From NCBI RefSeq assembly GCF_001425785.1, contig NZ_LMDI01000011.1:62001-126000 (forward strand): a stretch of DNA of 64,000 bases, read 5' to 3'. This DNA comes from Rhizobacter sp. Root1221. Its GTDB lineage: Bacteria; Pseudomonadota; Gammaproteobacteria; Burkholderiales; Burkholderiaceae_C. Below are positions 44,462 to 52,498 of the stretch, in pieces. The notes below the pieces were generated by a model. The model was not told the DNA's origin. It was given only the letters and a program-made list of their open reading frames with translations, and ran no database searches. Position numbers and translations under genes: made by a program. How positions within the stretch are numbered: position 1 is the stretch's first letter; each line of letters begins with the position of its first letter.

Positions 44462-44915
44462 AGTTCTCGCCTACCGTTCGGACGAATTCGGCGAGGTCCG
44501 CGTCAGCCGGGGGATCGGCTTCAGCTTTTCCGGCCGCGCCGCCAGCTCCGGAGGGATCGGAGGGAGTTCCCGGACGTACACCGGCTGCGTCGTCGAGCAG
44601 CCGTGCAATGTCGGTAGACAGGCTGCGGCCACGAAGATCAGAAACAGCCAGCGCCAGTTCCAGGTCACGGGTGCGAAGGTCATGGGCCTTATCCTTTTCG
44701 GTGAGTTTGTTGTTGAGAGATTCCACGACCGTGCGGGTCACGAGGTCGGCGTCCTCCTTGGCCTGGGTAATCGCGGCGGTCTGACGTTGCGCTGCGGCCC
44801 GGACCTCCAGGGCCCGCCCGTCCGTGATGAGGGACGAGCGGTACGCTAGGAAGCCCAGGACCGAGGCGACCGCCAGGACGGCGCCGAGGGCCCAGCGGGT
44901 CAGGCCGGGGACCAC
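44340..44915 (-). CDS. Inner-membrane spanin Rz
   Basis: 191 residues: N-terminal membrane anchor RWALGAVLAVASVLGFLAYR, then a long periplasmic helical region (AAQRQTAAITQAKEDADLVT, SLNNKLTEKDKAHDLRTRDL). With Rz1 it fuses inner and outer membranes in the last lysis step. In T7 the Rz gene lies between the terminase genes; here it lies before the portal gene, away from the holin. The reading frame contains Rz1. Confidence 0.85.
   Translation of the reverse strand: MVPGLTRWALGAVLAVASVLGFLAYRSSLITDGRALEVRAAAQRQTAAITQAKEDADLVTRTVVESLNNKLTEKDKAHDLRTRDLELALAVSDLRGRSLSTDIARLLDDAAGVRPGTPSDPSGAGGAAGKAEADPPADADLAEFVRTVGENYEICQRNSLRLEGLQSWYLALLRGPLRPRLETPGDGAGRE
44471..44683 (-). CDS. Outer-membrane spanin Rz1 nested in Rz
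   Basis: 70 residues in an alternative frame wholly inside Rz. Signal sequence NWRWLFLIFVAAACLPTLHG with lipobox LHGC, then a short proline-rich mature lipoprotein (VYVRELPPIPPELAARPEKL), the hallmark of Rz1. Nested Rz/Rz1 pairs are known from lambda and T7. Confidence 0.88.
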   Translation of the reverse strand: MTFAPVTWNWRWLFLIFVAAACLPTLHGCSTTQPVYVRELPPIPPELAARPEKLKPIPRLTRTSPNSSER

Positions 44916-45334
44916 CGGTCATCCTCACCAGTCCCGGTGGCCTCGAAGGTCAGCAGGAAGCACAGGCAGGCGCCCGCGTGGGCGAGGTGGCTCAAGCCAG
45001 ACTCGGGGTCGGCCTTCTCGCCACGCATCCAGGCGTAGACGTGCCGGAGCAGTGCGCCGGTCACGCGCATCCACTTGAAGCCCTTGCGCCAGTTGTTGGC
45101 GCTGTACTTCTTGGCCCCGAAGGTGAACGCCTTGGCGATCTCCAGGAGGGCCTCGGGCGGCAGCAGTTCGACCATGACCTTGCCGTCGTCGTGCTTGATG
45201 GCGGTGTCGGTCGGGGCAGGAGTCCGCAGCACCGCCTGCCGCACGGACGGCTGGCCGTCGAATGCGTCGTCGATGCTTCGGGGATGGTGGTGCGTCAGCG
45301 CCACGTAGCCGTCAGGCTGCGATTTCGATTGCAT
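44900..45334 (-). CDS. dATP/dGTP diphosphohydrolase-like protein
   Basis: 144 residues from ATG 45334. Core motif FTFGAKKYSANNWRKGFKWM, then LLRHVYAWMRGEKADPESGL and SHLAHAGACLCFLL, the pattern of the phage dATP/dGTP diphosphohydrolase N-terminal family, a MazG-like helical fold. It probably adjusts the dNTP pool during replication. No PurZ- or DatZ-like partner is visible, so 2-aminoadenine DNA is not indicated. Overlaps the exonuclease gene end by 23 bp. Confidence 0.75.
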   Translation of the reverse strand: MQSKSQPDGYVALTHHHPRSIDDAFDGQPSVRQAVLRTPAPTDTAIKHDDGKVMVELLPPEALLEIAKAFTFGAKKYSANNWRKGFKWMRVTGALLRHVYAWMRGEKADPESGLSHLAHAGACLCFLLTFEATGTGEDDRWSPA

Positions 45335-46103
45335 TGAAGTCGTACTTGATTGGACCCAACGAGTAGCGGACGTGTCCGTAGTCGTCAATGTCTTGTGGTC
45401 GAAGGATGCGGGCCAGGGCCGCCTGGACCCGGAGGTCGTCGGCGGTCTGTGTGACCTCGCGGAACTTGCCCTTCTTCGGGCGCATGTAGGTGTCGAGGAC
45501 CAGCGGGTACCAGTCGCGGAGAGTGCTGCCACGCTCCAGGGTGTCCTCGGCCCCCTTCGGGCCGCAGCCCAGACAGCCGGAGAAGCCGTCCGTCGAGTCG
45601 CCCATGAGGGTCTGGTACATCCACTGCCAGTCGGCGCGGGATTCGGAGATCACCCCGAGCGTCTTCTTGCCGGGGTTGTAGAGCCGGCCTGGGATGGTCT
45701 TCATGTCCTTGTCGGACGAGCAGATGACCGCGGTGTCTCCCGACAGGATCCCCAGGACGTCATCGGCCTCCAGGCCGGGGCGCTCCTCGATCTCGTACGT
45801 CTCGCGGACGTAGGCTTCGAGGGCGGAGTAGTGCTCGGGCTTCGACCCGCGGCCCGCCTTGTAGGTCGGGAACAGTCCGCGTCGGAACAGCTTTCGGTCC
45901 GGCGGCGACAGGCAGACGAGGAGATCGTCACACCCGGCCGCTTCGACCCAAGAGTCCATCATCGTGCGCAGCGCTCGTCGACAGTCGGCGAAGGACGCAG
46001 CGACCTTCTGGCTTGCACCAAACGGGTCGTCCCAGTCCTCCTCCACTGTCGTCGCGCATGCGGCCTTGAAGATGATCTCGTCGCCGTCGATCAGGGCGAG
46101 CAC
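45312..46103 (-). CDS. 5'-3' exonuclease (T7 gp6-like)
   Basis: 263 residues, FEN/PIN-type nuclease. Acidic metal-binding residues sit in MLALIDGDEIIFKAA, RPGLEADDVLGILSGD and ICSSDKDMKTIPG, with a substrate-channel arginine/lysine patch (DRKLFRRGLFPTYKAGRGSK) and a helical region DSTDGFSGCLGCGPKGAE. It removes RNA primers and degrades host DNA in T7. Confidence 0.9.
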   Translation of the reverse strand: MLALIDGDEIIFKAACATTVEEDWDDPFGASQKVAASFADCRRALRTMMDSWVEAAGCDDLLVCLSPPDRKLFRRGLFPTYKAGRGSKPEHYSALEAYVRETYEIEERPGLEADDVLGILSGDTAVICSSDKDMKTIPGRLYNPGKKTLGVISESRADWQWMYQTLMGDSTDGFSGCLGCGPKGAEDTLERGSTLRDWYPLVLDTYMRPKKGKFREVTQTADDLRVQAALARILRPQDIDDYGHVRYSLGPIKYDFNAIEIAA

Positions 46104-46648
46104 AGCGTCTCGCAGTTGAACATCGACAAGCTCGGGTGCTTGCGCAGGATGCGCTGTAGTCGGGCCTTCGACCGCTTGAGCTGGCCGGGGTCAGGGCTCC
46201 GGTGCAGGTAAGTGATGACGTTGTTGGCGAGGTCGCTGTCAAACCGCTCGGTGCGGAGGACCCCTCCGGGTGTCACGAGCACTTGGCAGATGCCGAAGTC
46301 GTAATCGTGGACGTCATCGAACACGCAGCGGTTCACGGGGATCAGCGAGATCGTCGGGAGCTTCTCGCTGACGAGGTCGTAGGTCACAGGCCCGTCGATG
46401 CTGACGTCCGTGGCCGGACCGCCGTCGGCGTCGAAGTGGGCCGCGACGTCCCCGATGAACTTCTCCCAGGCACTCTCGTCCACCTTGCGGGTGTCGCAGA
46501 ACACGTCGATGTCTTTGACGTCGCCGACCAGGAAGGCGTCACGCGGGGCGCCCCCGCCGATCACCAGGGGGAACTTTCCGCCCTTGAAGTCGGCGAGCAT
46601 GTTCAGGTCCTCGGCGATCTCGCGGAGCTTCTCGATGGACAGCTTCAC
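46091..46648 (-). CDS. Nucleotidyltransferase-fold phage protein
   Basis: 185 residues from GTG 46648, overlapping the upstream stop (GTGA). Polymerase-beta superfamily pattern: FPLVIGGGAPRDAFLVGDVK followed by DIDVFC (metal-binding DxD) and later a third acidic strand candidate (YDLVSEKLPTISLIPVNRCV). Similar proteins in podoviruses resemble tRNA nucleotidyltransferases or toxin-like NTases. Catalytic residues appear intact; substrate unknown. Confidence 0.7.
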   Translation of the reverse strand: MKLSIEKLREIAEDLNMLADFKGGKFPLVIGGGAPRDAFLVGDVKDIDVFCDTRKVDESAWEKFIGDVAAHFDADGGPATDVSIDGPVTYDLVSEKLPTISLIPVNRCVFDDVHDYDFGICQVLVTPGGVLRTERFDSDLANNVITYLHRSPDPGQLKRSKARLQRILRKHPSLSMFNCETLCSP

Positions 46649-46917
46649 TTGACCACCTTCCACTCCGTCGTGGTCACGACCTTCTCGACCGGCCGGACTT
46701 GAGTGGCCTCGGTGTCCTCGTAGAAGAACTCCGTGTAGTACGAACCGGAGCGGCCGAGGTCGATGCGCCAGAACGTGTCGGTCGGCAAGTGCTTCATGAT
46801 GTCCGAGCGGTACTCGTTGTCCTTGTACTCGCACGTCCACTCTCCCTCCTCGATCTCCTCCAGGTCCTCGTGGTCCTCGTCGAACAGCTCGACGATCTGC
46901 TCTGCGGTGATGCTCAC
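46645..46917 (-). CDS. Acidic small phage protein
   Basis: 90 residues from GTG 46917 (overlap GTGA). Strongly acidic (IVELFDEDHEDLEEIEEGEW), with an aromatic C-terminal half (GSYYTEFFYEDTEATQVRPV). Such acidic proteins can mimic DNA, but nothing specific supports that here. Confidence 0.6.
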   Translation of the reverse strand: MSITAEQIVELFDEDHEDLEEIEEGEWTCEYKDNEYRSDIMKHLPTDTFWRIDLGRSGSYYTEFFYEDTEATQVRPVEKVVTTTEWKVVK

Positions 46918-47192
46918 AGGACCCCCGAGAGTTCGAGGAGGTTGATGGTGATGCCCGCCAATGCAGCGCCGCACAGCGTGACCATGGCGTCCAGGACGTC
47001 CGTGGTGTGGGCCTCCGGGTGAGCTTGGTCGTACGCTTCCTTCATGAAGGCGAAGACGGCGGTGAGTGCCAGTGCAAGGCACAGGGCATTGGGACTAGGC
47101 ACCCCGGCCACGGCCAGGACGGCGTACCCCGCGACAGTGATGAGGAAGCCTGCGATCAGGTGGTACAGCTTGTCTTTGTTGATGAGGTTCAT
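46914..47192 (-). CDS. Small membrane protein in the replication block
   Basis: 92 residues with hydrophobic segments LIAGFLITVAGYAVLAVAG, ALCLALALTAVFAF and VTLCGAALAGITINLLEL. Start KDKLYHLIAGF. It could be a second holin-like or membrane-anchoring protein; it lies directly after DNA polymerase. Confidence 0.65.
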   Translation of the reverse strand: MNLINKDKLYHLIAGFLITVAGYAVLAVAGVPSPNALCLALALTAVFAFMKEAYDQAHPEAHTTDVLDAMVTLCGAALAGITINLLELSGVL

Positions 47193-47194
47193 GG

Positions 47195-49078
47195 TCAGTG
47201 TGTTTCGTGCCAGTTCTTGCCGATGTCGTAAGCGCCGTCGAGACGGCAGCGCACACCGAAGTGGTCGCCGGCCGCGGTGATGGCATCCTTGAAGGTCTTT
47301 CCGATGAGGTGGCCGTGCTCAGGCTTGGCCTCCTGCTGCACTTCGTCGTGCACGTTTGCGCAGTAGCCGAAGTCGATGCCGTGAACCAGACCGTGCTCGT
47401 CCGTGATGACGTCGTGGTAGATCACGAGGGCCTGCTTCATGACGATGGCGCCGGAGCTTTGGAGCAGCGTGTTGAGCGCCGCGTGTTCCGAACGGACCTT
47501 GACCTTCCGGCCGTCGAGTCCGCGGATCCAGCCCTGCGCCTTGGCCTTCGCCTTGACGTCCTTGATGAGCTTGGCGAATCCCTTGATACCGTCGATCAGG
47601 CGGGCCTTGACTTCCTTGCCGATCTGCGCGGCCGGCCGGAGCTTGCCCTTGGCTGTGAGCGCCCAGGTGGGCCACTCGGCGAGCGGCTTCCCGCTGCTGC
47701 GCCAGTCAGCGATCCAGATGAGCCCAGCCTTCTCGTCCCCGGCGCCGTACAGCGAGCCGTACAGCAGGGTCTTGGCGCCGTCGCGGGAGAACAGGTCCGT
47801 GTTCTTCCGGTTCACGGAGTGGGCGTCGGTCCCGAGGGACTTGTCGCCTTCCAGGAGCTGGCGGGTCAGCTCGCCTCCGTCGTACTTGGCGAGGTAGTGC
47901 GCGAGCATGCGCAGCTCCAGCCCTTCGGCGTCGCAGCCGACCAGCACCCAGCCGATCTTCGAGATCCACAGGGCACGCATGCTGGCGTCCTTGTCGATGT
48001 TCGCGGAGTTCGGTCGGTTGTGGGTCATCCGGCCTGTCACGGCGCCGTTGGAGTTCACGTAGCCGTGGACGCGGTCCTCGTCGTCGGCGTGGTGGATCCA
48101 GCCACCGCCAGTCCCGTCCTTCTTCTTGGGCTTGGCGAGCTGGGTCCAGCGCTTGTCCTCGCGACCGAAGCGGATGAGGGTCTCCGTCTCGGGGTAGTCC
48201 AGCTTCTTCAGGACCGCCTCGGTGATGTTCGGGTTGCCCTTATCGGTTAGCGGGGCCTTCCAGCCGTAGCGGTCGAACAGTCGGCGGGAGACGTGGTACT
48301 CGGAGCCGGGGTTGAACTCTTGCAGGGCGATGGAGGTGAACTCGGCGTCCTGCGTGTACTCGGCGACGTAGGTTCCCCAATCGCACAGGACCTTCCGCTT
48401 CTGCGTGCGCTTCGGACGCTTGGTCTCGACGCCCACGTAGATCGGGGGAAACATGCGCTGGAGGTCGGCGCCCAGGCGCTGGCGCTCCTGCTCGATCTCG
48501 GCGGCGAGCAGCATGGCCGCGCGAATGTCGAGCATGAACCCGTTCTCCATCTGGAGGTCGATCAGGTAGCAGACGCTGTGCTCAAGCTCGCAGGACGAGC
48601 CCCAGGTCTCGACGACCTTGACGCGCTCGTACAGGGCCTTGGTGACCACGATGTCCTGCGCGTTGTAGCTGCGCATGGCCTCGGAGTATTCGTCCCAGCC
48701 GCCGTCGTACAGGTCCTTCAGGATGCCCAGCTCGATGCCCCAGGACTCCAGCTTGTGGTTGACGCGCTCTGGGTTGCGCAGGCGGGCCATGACCATCGTG
48801 TCCTTGCACAGCTTCAGCGGCATGAGCCAGCCGGTGACTTTGAACAGGGCCTTGCGGTCGAAGCCGATTGTGTTGTGGCCGATAAACTCGCCGCCGGCTG
48901 CGGCGTGCGCATGCATTCGTGAGATGCCCTCCGCGAGGGAGGGATGGTTGGGGTCGTGATCGGTGTAGGTGACGATCTCACCGGTCTCGGAGTCCCCGAT
49001 GGCCATGACCCAGATGCGGGTGAGTTCACGGAGGAGGCCATCGGTCTCCAAGTCCCAGAACAGTTTCTTGTGGGTCAT
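47195..49078 (-). CDS. T7-type DNA polymerase (family A)
   Basis: 627 residues (T7 gp5 is 704). The 3'-5' exonuclease motif FWDLETDGLLRELTRIWVMA opens the protein. Polymerase motifs: A, CDAEGLELRMLAHYLAKYDG; B, RDGAKTLLYGSLYGAG with the catalytic lysine and tyrosine; C, NVHDEVQQE. A thioredoxin-binding insert as in T7 cannot be confirmed. Replicates the phage genome with the primase-helicase. Confidence 0.96.
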   Translation of the reverse strand: MTHKKLFWDLETDGLLRELTRIWVMAIGDSETGEIVTYTDHDPNHPSLAEGISRMHAHAAAGGEFIGHNTIGFDRKALFKVTGWLMPLKLCKDTMVMARLRNPERVNHKLESWGIELGILKDLYDGGWDEYSEAMRSYNAQDIVVTKALYERVKVVETWGSSCELEHSVCYLIDLQMENGFMLDIRAAMLLAAEIEQERQRLGADLQRMFPPIYVGVETKRPKRTQKRKVLCDWGTYVAEYTQDAEFTSIALQEFNPGSEYHVSRRLFDRYGWKAPLTDKGNPNITEAVLKKLDYPETETLIRFGREDKRWTQLAKPKKKDGTGGGWIHHADDEDRVHGYVNSNGAVTGRMTHNRPNSANIDKDASMRALWISKIGWVLVGCDAEGLELRMLAHYLAKYDGGELTRQLLEGDKSLGTDAHSVNRKNTDLFSRDGAKTLLYGSLYGAGDEKAGLIWIADWRSSGKPLAEWPTWALTAKGKLRPAAQIGKEVKARLIDGIKGFAKLIKDVKAKAKAQGWIRGLDGRKVKVRSEHAALNTLLQSSGAIVMKQALVIYHDVITDEHGLVHGIDFGYCANVHDEVQQEAKPEHGHLIGKTFKDAITAAGDHFGVRCRLDGAYDIGKNWHETH

Positions 49079-49106
49079 GGGTTTCCTTAGCGGGGTGTCC
49101 GCTTTG

Positions 49107-49250
49107 TCACTGGCACGACTCGCATGCCGACGTGTCGCCGTCGTAGCCGCAGGCGAGTGGCTCGTCGCTGAAGAAGTCGGCGGGCTCGACGCCGTCGCAG
49201 GCGCAGTCCTCGGAATCGGGCATGCCCTCGCAGTGGAGGCAGTCGTTCAT
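49107..49250 (-). CDS. 47-aa cysteine-rich protein
   Basis: MNDCLHCEGMPDSEDCACDG then GYDGDTSACESCQ. Seven cysteines, in CxxC and CxC pairs, and an acidic composition suggest a small zinc-binding protein. The ATG overlaps the preceding stop (ATGA). Lies between DNA polymerase and a 65-aa gene. Confidence 0.6.
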   Translation of the reverse strand: MNDCLHCEGMPDSEDCACDGVEPADFFSDEPLACGYDGDTSACESCQ

Positions 49251-49444
49251 TGGGGTTCCTCGGTGGGGGCGACGCGCACGATGACCTCGACCATCACGGG
49301 CCGACGGTTGTGGTTCGTGGCGCGGGTGATGGCGTCGTTGAAGGCGGTGCGGACCGCTTCGACGGCGTTGCCGTCACGGATGACCCGATGACCAGCGAAG
49401 GCCACCTCAGGGTCGACGTACAGGATTGCGTTGGGGTCGGTCAT
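49247..49444 (-). CDS. Small phage protein, unknown
   Basis: 65 residues, MTDPNAILYVDPEVAFAGHR to PTEEPQ. Overlaps the endonuclease gene end by 38 bp and couples to the Cys-rich gene. Function unknown. Confidence 0.55.
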   Translation of the reverse strand: MTDPNAILYVDPEVAFAGHRVIRDGNAVEAVRTAFNDAITRATNHNRRPVMVEVIVRVAPTEEPQ

Positions 49445-49760
49445 GTAGTTGTCGATAGAAGGACGCGACCAGCTCAAGCTCCTCGGGTGTCGAGTTCTTC
49501 TTGAGTTCATTGGCACGCCACGAGACGACCAGGACGTTTCCTGGGACGTACCCGCGGCGGGGGTTGATGCGGTCGAGCGAAGGGGAGGCGGGACTGGCGC
49601 GGCCAGTGGCCGGCCGGAGGCGCATGCCCAGAACTGGGCAGCGGTCGGGGACGTAGATGTCAGCGAGGGTCAGCGTGTGGCGGGTGCCGTCACGCTTGGC
49701 GCGGTAGCGGGAGGTCTTCAGCAGTGTCCGGGCGACGTCGTCAGAACGGACAGTCGTCAT
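49407..49760 (-). CDS. Endonuclease VII/HNH-like protein
   Basis: 117 residues. The core CPVLGMRLRP followed by SPSLDRINPRRGYVPGNVLV and WRANELKKNSTPEELELV matches phage endonuclease VII or HNH-type nucleases (His-Me finger group). Only one obvious zinc-ligand cysteine is present, so metal binding may be reduced. T4 endonuclease VII resolves branched DNA before packaging. Confidence 0.65.
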   Translation of the reverse strand: MTTVRSDDVARTLLKTSRYRAKRDGTRHTLTLADIYVPDRCPVLGMRLRPATGRASPASPSLDRINPRRGYVPGNVLVVSWRANELKKNSTPEELELVASFYRQLHDRPQRNPVRRP

Positions 49761-51372
49761 CCGAGTCCGGGAAGTCCGTGGGATCCACGGCCTTCAGGCG
49801 TCCCGTCTTCTCGTCGTACATCAGCACGTCAGCCGGACCCGTCTTGCCGCCGCGGCGGACCTTGAGGACCTTGAGCTGCGAGCGGTTGCGGCCGGCCGGG
49901 CTGGTGTCCTGCTGGTTCCGCTTCTTGGCGATGATGACGTCGGGGACCTGCTTCAGAGAGCCGGAGCCTTTGATGTCGTCCAGGCTGATGTCGCCGCCTT
50001 CCTCAGCCGCGCGTGCCCCGTTAGAGGTCTTGCGGATGTGGGCGATGGCGATGACGGAACATCCCGTCCGCTCGATCATGGAGCGCAGCTTGACCATGAG
50101 TGTGTCCGTGCCGTCCAGGTCGAGCCCGGTGGCCGCGATGGTCAGGTGGTCGAGGAACAGCAGCTCGGCCCCGTTGGCCGCCATGAACTCCAGCTTGGAC
50201 AGCAGGTCGTCCGAGTCGGTGGCGCCGAAGTGGTCGTATGCCTGATAGGTGCCCGAGTCGAGCAGCTTGGCTTGGCTTACCGCCCACTGGGCGTCCGACA
50301 GGATGTTCGGGTTGTCTTCCAGGTCCTCGGCCAGGACGTTGTTGTCCAGCGCGATCAGGTACTTGGCGGTGTCCTCGACGGACTCCTCCAAGAACACGGC
50401 GCCGACCTTCTTGCCCTCGCATAGCGCGGCGTACATCCACTCGCGTGCGTCGGTGGACTTGCCGACCCCGGTGCCGGCGGTGAGGAGCCAGAGCTGGCGC
50501 GGGCGGATGCCACGGGTCATCTGGTTCACCATCGGGTAGGGGGTCTGCCAGCCGGGCGACGCCTTCTGCTTCAGGCGCTCGACCGTCAGGTCCTTCCCCG
50601 AGACCACGCCGTCAGGCCGGTATTCTCGGGCGTCCCAGATGGCCTGGAGAACCGCGGGGCCTCCGTGCTCACGCAGGAGATCGTTCGCGTCCTTCAGGCC
50701 GTGCGGAGTGGTCACGATCTTGACCTTGCCCGGGGGGAACAGCTTGGCGCATTCGACCGTAGCCTTTTGCCCTGGTTCGTCGTTGTCGAACCACAGGATG
50801 ATCTCCTTGTAGCCGTTCAGCCATTCGAGTTGGGCCGCGATGGACTTGGCTGCGCCTTGCGCCCCGTTGGGCACTGAGACCGCCGGCCACTTAAGGGACA
50901 TCGCCTGCGACACGGAGAGGCAGTCGATCTCACCCTCGGTGATGACGACCTTGTTGCCGCCCGAGCGCCACAGGTGCTGACCGTAGAGGCCAGCTTGCTT
51001 CAGGCTCCCAAGGATGAAGAAGTCTTTGTCAGCAGTGCGCACCTTTTGACCGACGACGTCACCCAGGGCGTCGTGATACTCGGCCACCTGGACTTTGCGG
51101 CCCTCGTGCTCGGCGACGCGGTAAGCAAACTTGCGACAGGTTTCCTCACGGATGCCGCGCTTTGCGAGTTCTCGGTACTCACCATGTTGGATCAGCTCCT
51201 TGGCCCGCTTGGGGGTATCAGTGGCGGGGCGCTCGGCGCCGCCGCCCTGGTGGGTCTTGCCGCACGAGAAGCAGTGCGTGTGACCGTCGCTGTAGCTGGC
51301 GCATGCGTCGCTGCTTCCGCAGTCGTCGCACGCCCCCTTGGAGACAAGGGCCGAGCCCTCGTGTTCAGTCAT
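49741..51372 (-). CDS. Primase-helicase (T7 gp4-like)
   Basis: 543 residues (T7 gp4 is 566). N-terminal zinc finger CDDCGSSDACASYSDGHTHC plus FSCG, TOPRIM primase motifs VVITEGEIDCLSVSQAM and ILWFDNDEPGQKA, then a RecA-type helicase with Walker A LLTAGTGVGKSTDAREWMYA, Walker B ELLFLDHLTI and the arginine-bearing IAIAHIRKTSNG. Synthesises primers and unwinds DNA at the phage fork. Start ATG 51372 overlaps a small upstream gene by 4 bp. Confidence 0.95.
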   Translation of the reverse strand: MTEHEGSALVSKGACDDCGSSDACASYSDGHTHCFSCGKTHQGGGAERPATDTPKRAKELIQHGEYRELAKRGIREETCRKFAYRVAEHEGRKVQVAEYHDALGDVVGQKVRTADKDFFILGSLKQAGLYGQHLWRSGGNKVVITEGEIDCLSVSQAMSLKWPAVSVPNGAQGAAKSIAAQLEWLNGYKEIILWFDNDEPGQKATVECAKLFPPGKVKIVTTPHGLKDANDLLREHGGPAVLQAIWDAREYRPDGVVSGKDLTVERLKQKASPGWQTPYPMVNQMTRGIRPRQLWLLTAGTGVGKSTDAREWMYAALCEGKKVGAVFLEESVEDTAKYLIALDNNVLAEDLEDNPNILSDAQWAVSQAKLLDSGTYQAYDHFGATDSDDLLSKLEFMAANGAELLFLDHLTIAATGLDLDGTDTLMVKLRSMIERTGCSVIAIAHIRKTSNGARAAEEGGDISLDDIKGSGSLKQVPDVIIAKKRNQQDTSPAGRNRSQLKVLKVRRGGKTGPADVLMYDEKTGRLKAVDPTDFPDSDDDCPF

Positions 51373-51518
51373 CCGCGGCCCTTCGGCTTCGACGCGATGA
51401 GCGAGTACAGCTCTGCGGTCGTCATGACCTTGCGGTGCATGCCGCGGCCGGAGACGGACCACTTGCCGGGGGTGGTGGAACGCGCGTAGTAGCCGCGGGC
51501 TTTGATGGTGTCTTGCAT
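51369..51518 (-). CDS. Small phage protein upstream of primase
   Basis: 49 residues from ATG 51518 (MQDTIKARGYYARSTTPGKW). Basic, with a helical C-terminus (MTTAELYSLIASKPKGRG). Overlaps the primase-helicase start. Follows a terminator. Confidence 0.5.
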   Translation of the reverse strand: MQDTIKARGYYARSTTPGKWSVSGRGMHRKVMTTAELYSLIASKPKGRG

Positions 51519-51536
51519 GAGAGGGCTCCAGAAAGC

Positions 51537-51569
51537 AAAAAGCCCCCGGAGCACGAGGCGCCGAGGGCT
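51537..51569 (-). terminator. Rho-independent terminator in the middle genes
   Basis: Minus strand AGCCC...GGGCT hairpin with additional pairing inside, running into TTTTT. It follows the 99-aa lipoprotein gene and precedes the primase-helicase operon. Confidence 0.7.
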
Positions 51570-51590
51570 AGGGGGTGGGGGTGCGCAGGG

Positions 51591-51890
51591 TCAGCGACGC
51601 CGGCCGGACGAGAACGAATGGGTCGGAGCGCGGTACATCGGCCGGTTGATGACTGTCTTGTTGACGATCACCGTACGCGGAGCGGTGTGAATCGCCGGGG
51701 CGCGGGACGCGGTGGCGTTGCCAAGCATGTAGCCGGTCGCAGCGCCGATGGCGCCAGCAGCGAGGGGATCCATGCTGCCGGACTGCTGCACCGCCGCGGG
51801 AGCTGAGGCGGGCAACGCTGCCGGGTATTGCTGCTGATTGCAGCCGGCCAGAAGACCGACCGCGAAGGCGAGGAGCAAGTTGGTACGCAT
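51591..51890 (-). CDS. Phage lipoprotein with glycine-zipper segment
   Basis: 99 residues: signal peptide MRTNLLLAFAVGLLAGCNQQ with lipobox LAGC, then a glycine-zipper-like hydrophobic segment (DPLAAGAIGAATGYMLGNA) and a basic tail. It may act in the envelope during infection, for example in superinfection exclusion; inference only. Confidence 0.65.
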   Translation of the reverse strand: MRTNLLLAFAVGLLAGCNQQQYPAALPASAPAAVQQSGSMDPLAAGAIGAATGYMLGNATASRAPAIHTAPRTVIVNKTVINRPMYRAPTHSFSSGRRR

Positions 51891-51897
51891 GGCGGGG

Positions 51898-52017
51898 TCA
51901 GTTGAAGATCACGTCGATGGAGCGCACCATGCGCTCCGGGCCGAGGATCAGCGAGAGGACCAGGGCGACCACGAGGACGACCGGGACCATCAGGTAGAGA
52001 CCGATGCGGTCCAGCAT
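51898..52017 (-). CDS. 39-aa membrane protein
   Basis: MLDRIGLYLMVPVVLVVALV then a hydrophobic continuation and tail MVRSIDVIFN; one membrane helix. Its start overlaps the stop of the HTH gene (TGATG). Confidence 0.55.
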   Translation of the reverse strand: MLDRIGLYLMVPVVLVVALVLSLILGPERMVRSIDVIFN

Positions 52018-52250
52018 CACACCGACTCCAGGCTGTAGCGCACGTAACGCTGACCGGTCGTGTCGCGCTTGTGTTCCTTGCGCACCGGATAGCCGGCGTC
52101 CTGCACTTCGGTGATGCGGCGCGACAGCGAACGGACACGGTGAACAGCAGCGGCCTCGACGGCGGTGATGGAGCCGACCTTTCGGAGGTGACCGAGCACG
52201 ATCTGGGCTTGCGGGGTCAGGGAGCCAGCGATGATGGGGGAGCGGTACAT
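52017..52250 (-). CDS. Winged-helix (HTH) protein
   Basis: 77 residues. TPQAQIVLGHLRKVGSITAV, then HRVRSLSRRITEVQDAGYPV and YVRYSLESV form the pattern of a small winged-helix domain found in many phages. Possibly a regulator of middle genes. Confidence 0.65.
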   Translation of the reverse strand: MYRSPIIAGSLTPQAQIVLGHLRKVGSITAVEAAAVHRVRSLSRRITEVQDAGYPVRKEHKRDTTGQRYVRYSLESV

Positions 52251-52300
52251 GGTGGTGCCTTTCGGAGAAGTGAGAGGGGCCCAGGAAGGGCCGGGGATGG

Positions 52301-52498
52301 TCAGTCGACCTTGGTGATGTCGCGGAGAGCCGTGGCGACCTTGCGGCCCTGGAAGGCCAGCTTGCGGTGGCCGTTGGCCTGCTCTACCAGCTTGGAGGCG
52401 GCTTCGAGCTTGGCCTGCGTGCGCAGGGTCTCGCGGTCGGCGAGGCGTTCGAGGAACGCGGCGATGTGGGCGAAGCCCTTGATGACGAACTGGATCAT
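52301..52498 (-). CDS. Small helical phage protein
   Basis: 65 residues, MIQFVIKGFAHIAAFLERLA with a basic helical body (LVEQANGHRKLAFQGRKVAT). Overlaps the RusA-like gene end by 4 bp. Unknown. Confidence 0.5.
   Translation of the reverse strand: MIQFVIKGFAHIAAFLERLADRETLRTQAKLEAASKLVEQANGHRKLAFQGRKVATALRDITKVD

Noticed and set aside
44900-45334. Marker of a 2-aminoadenine (Z) genome
   Set aside because: The dATP/dGTP diphosphohydrolase-like family is widespread in phages; no PurZ- or DatZ-like gene is present and the DNA polymerase is T7-type.
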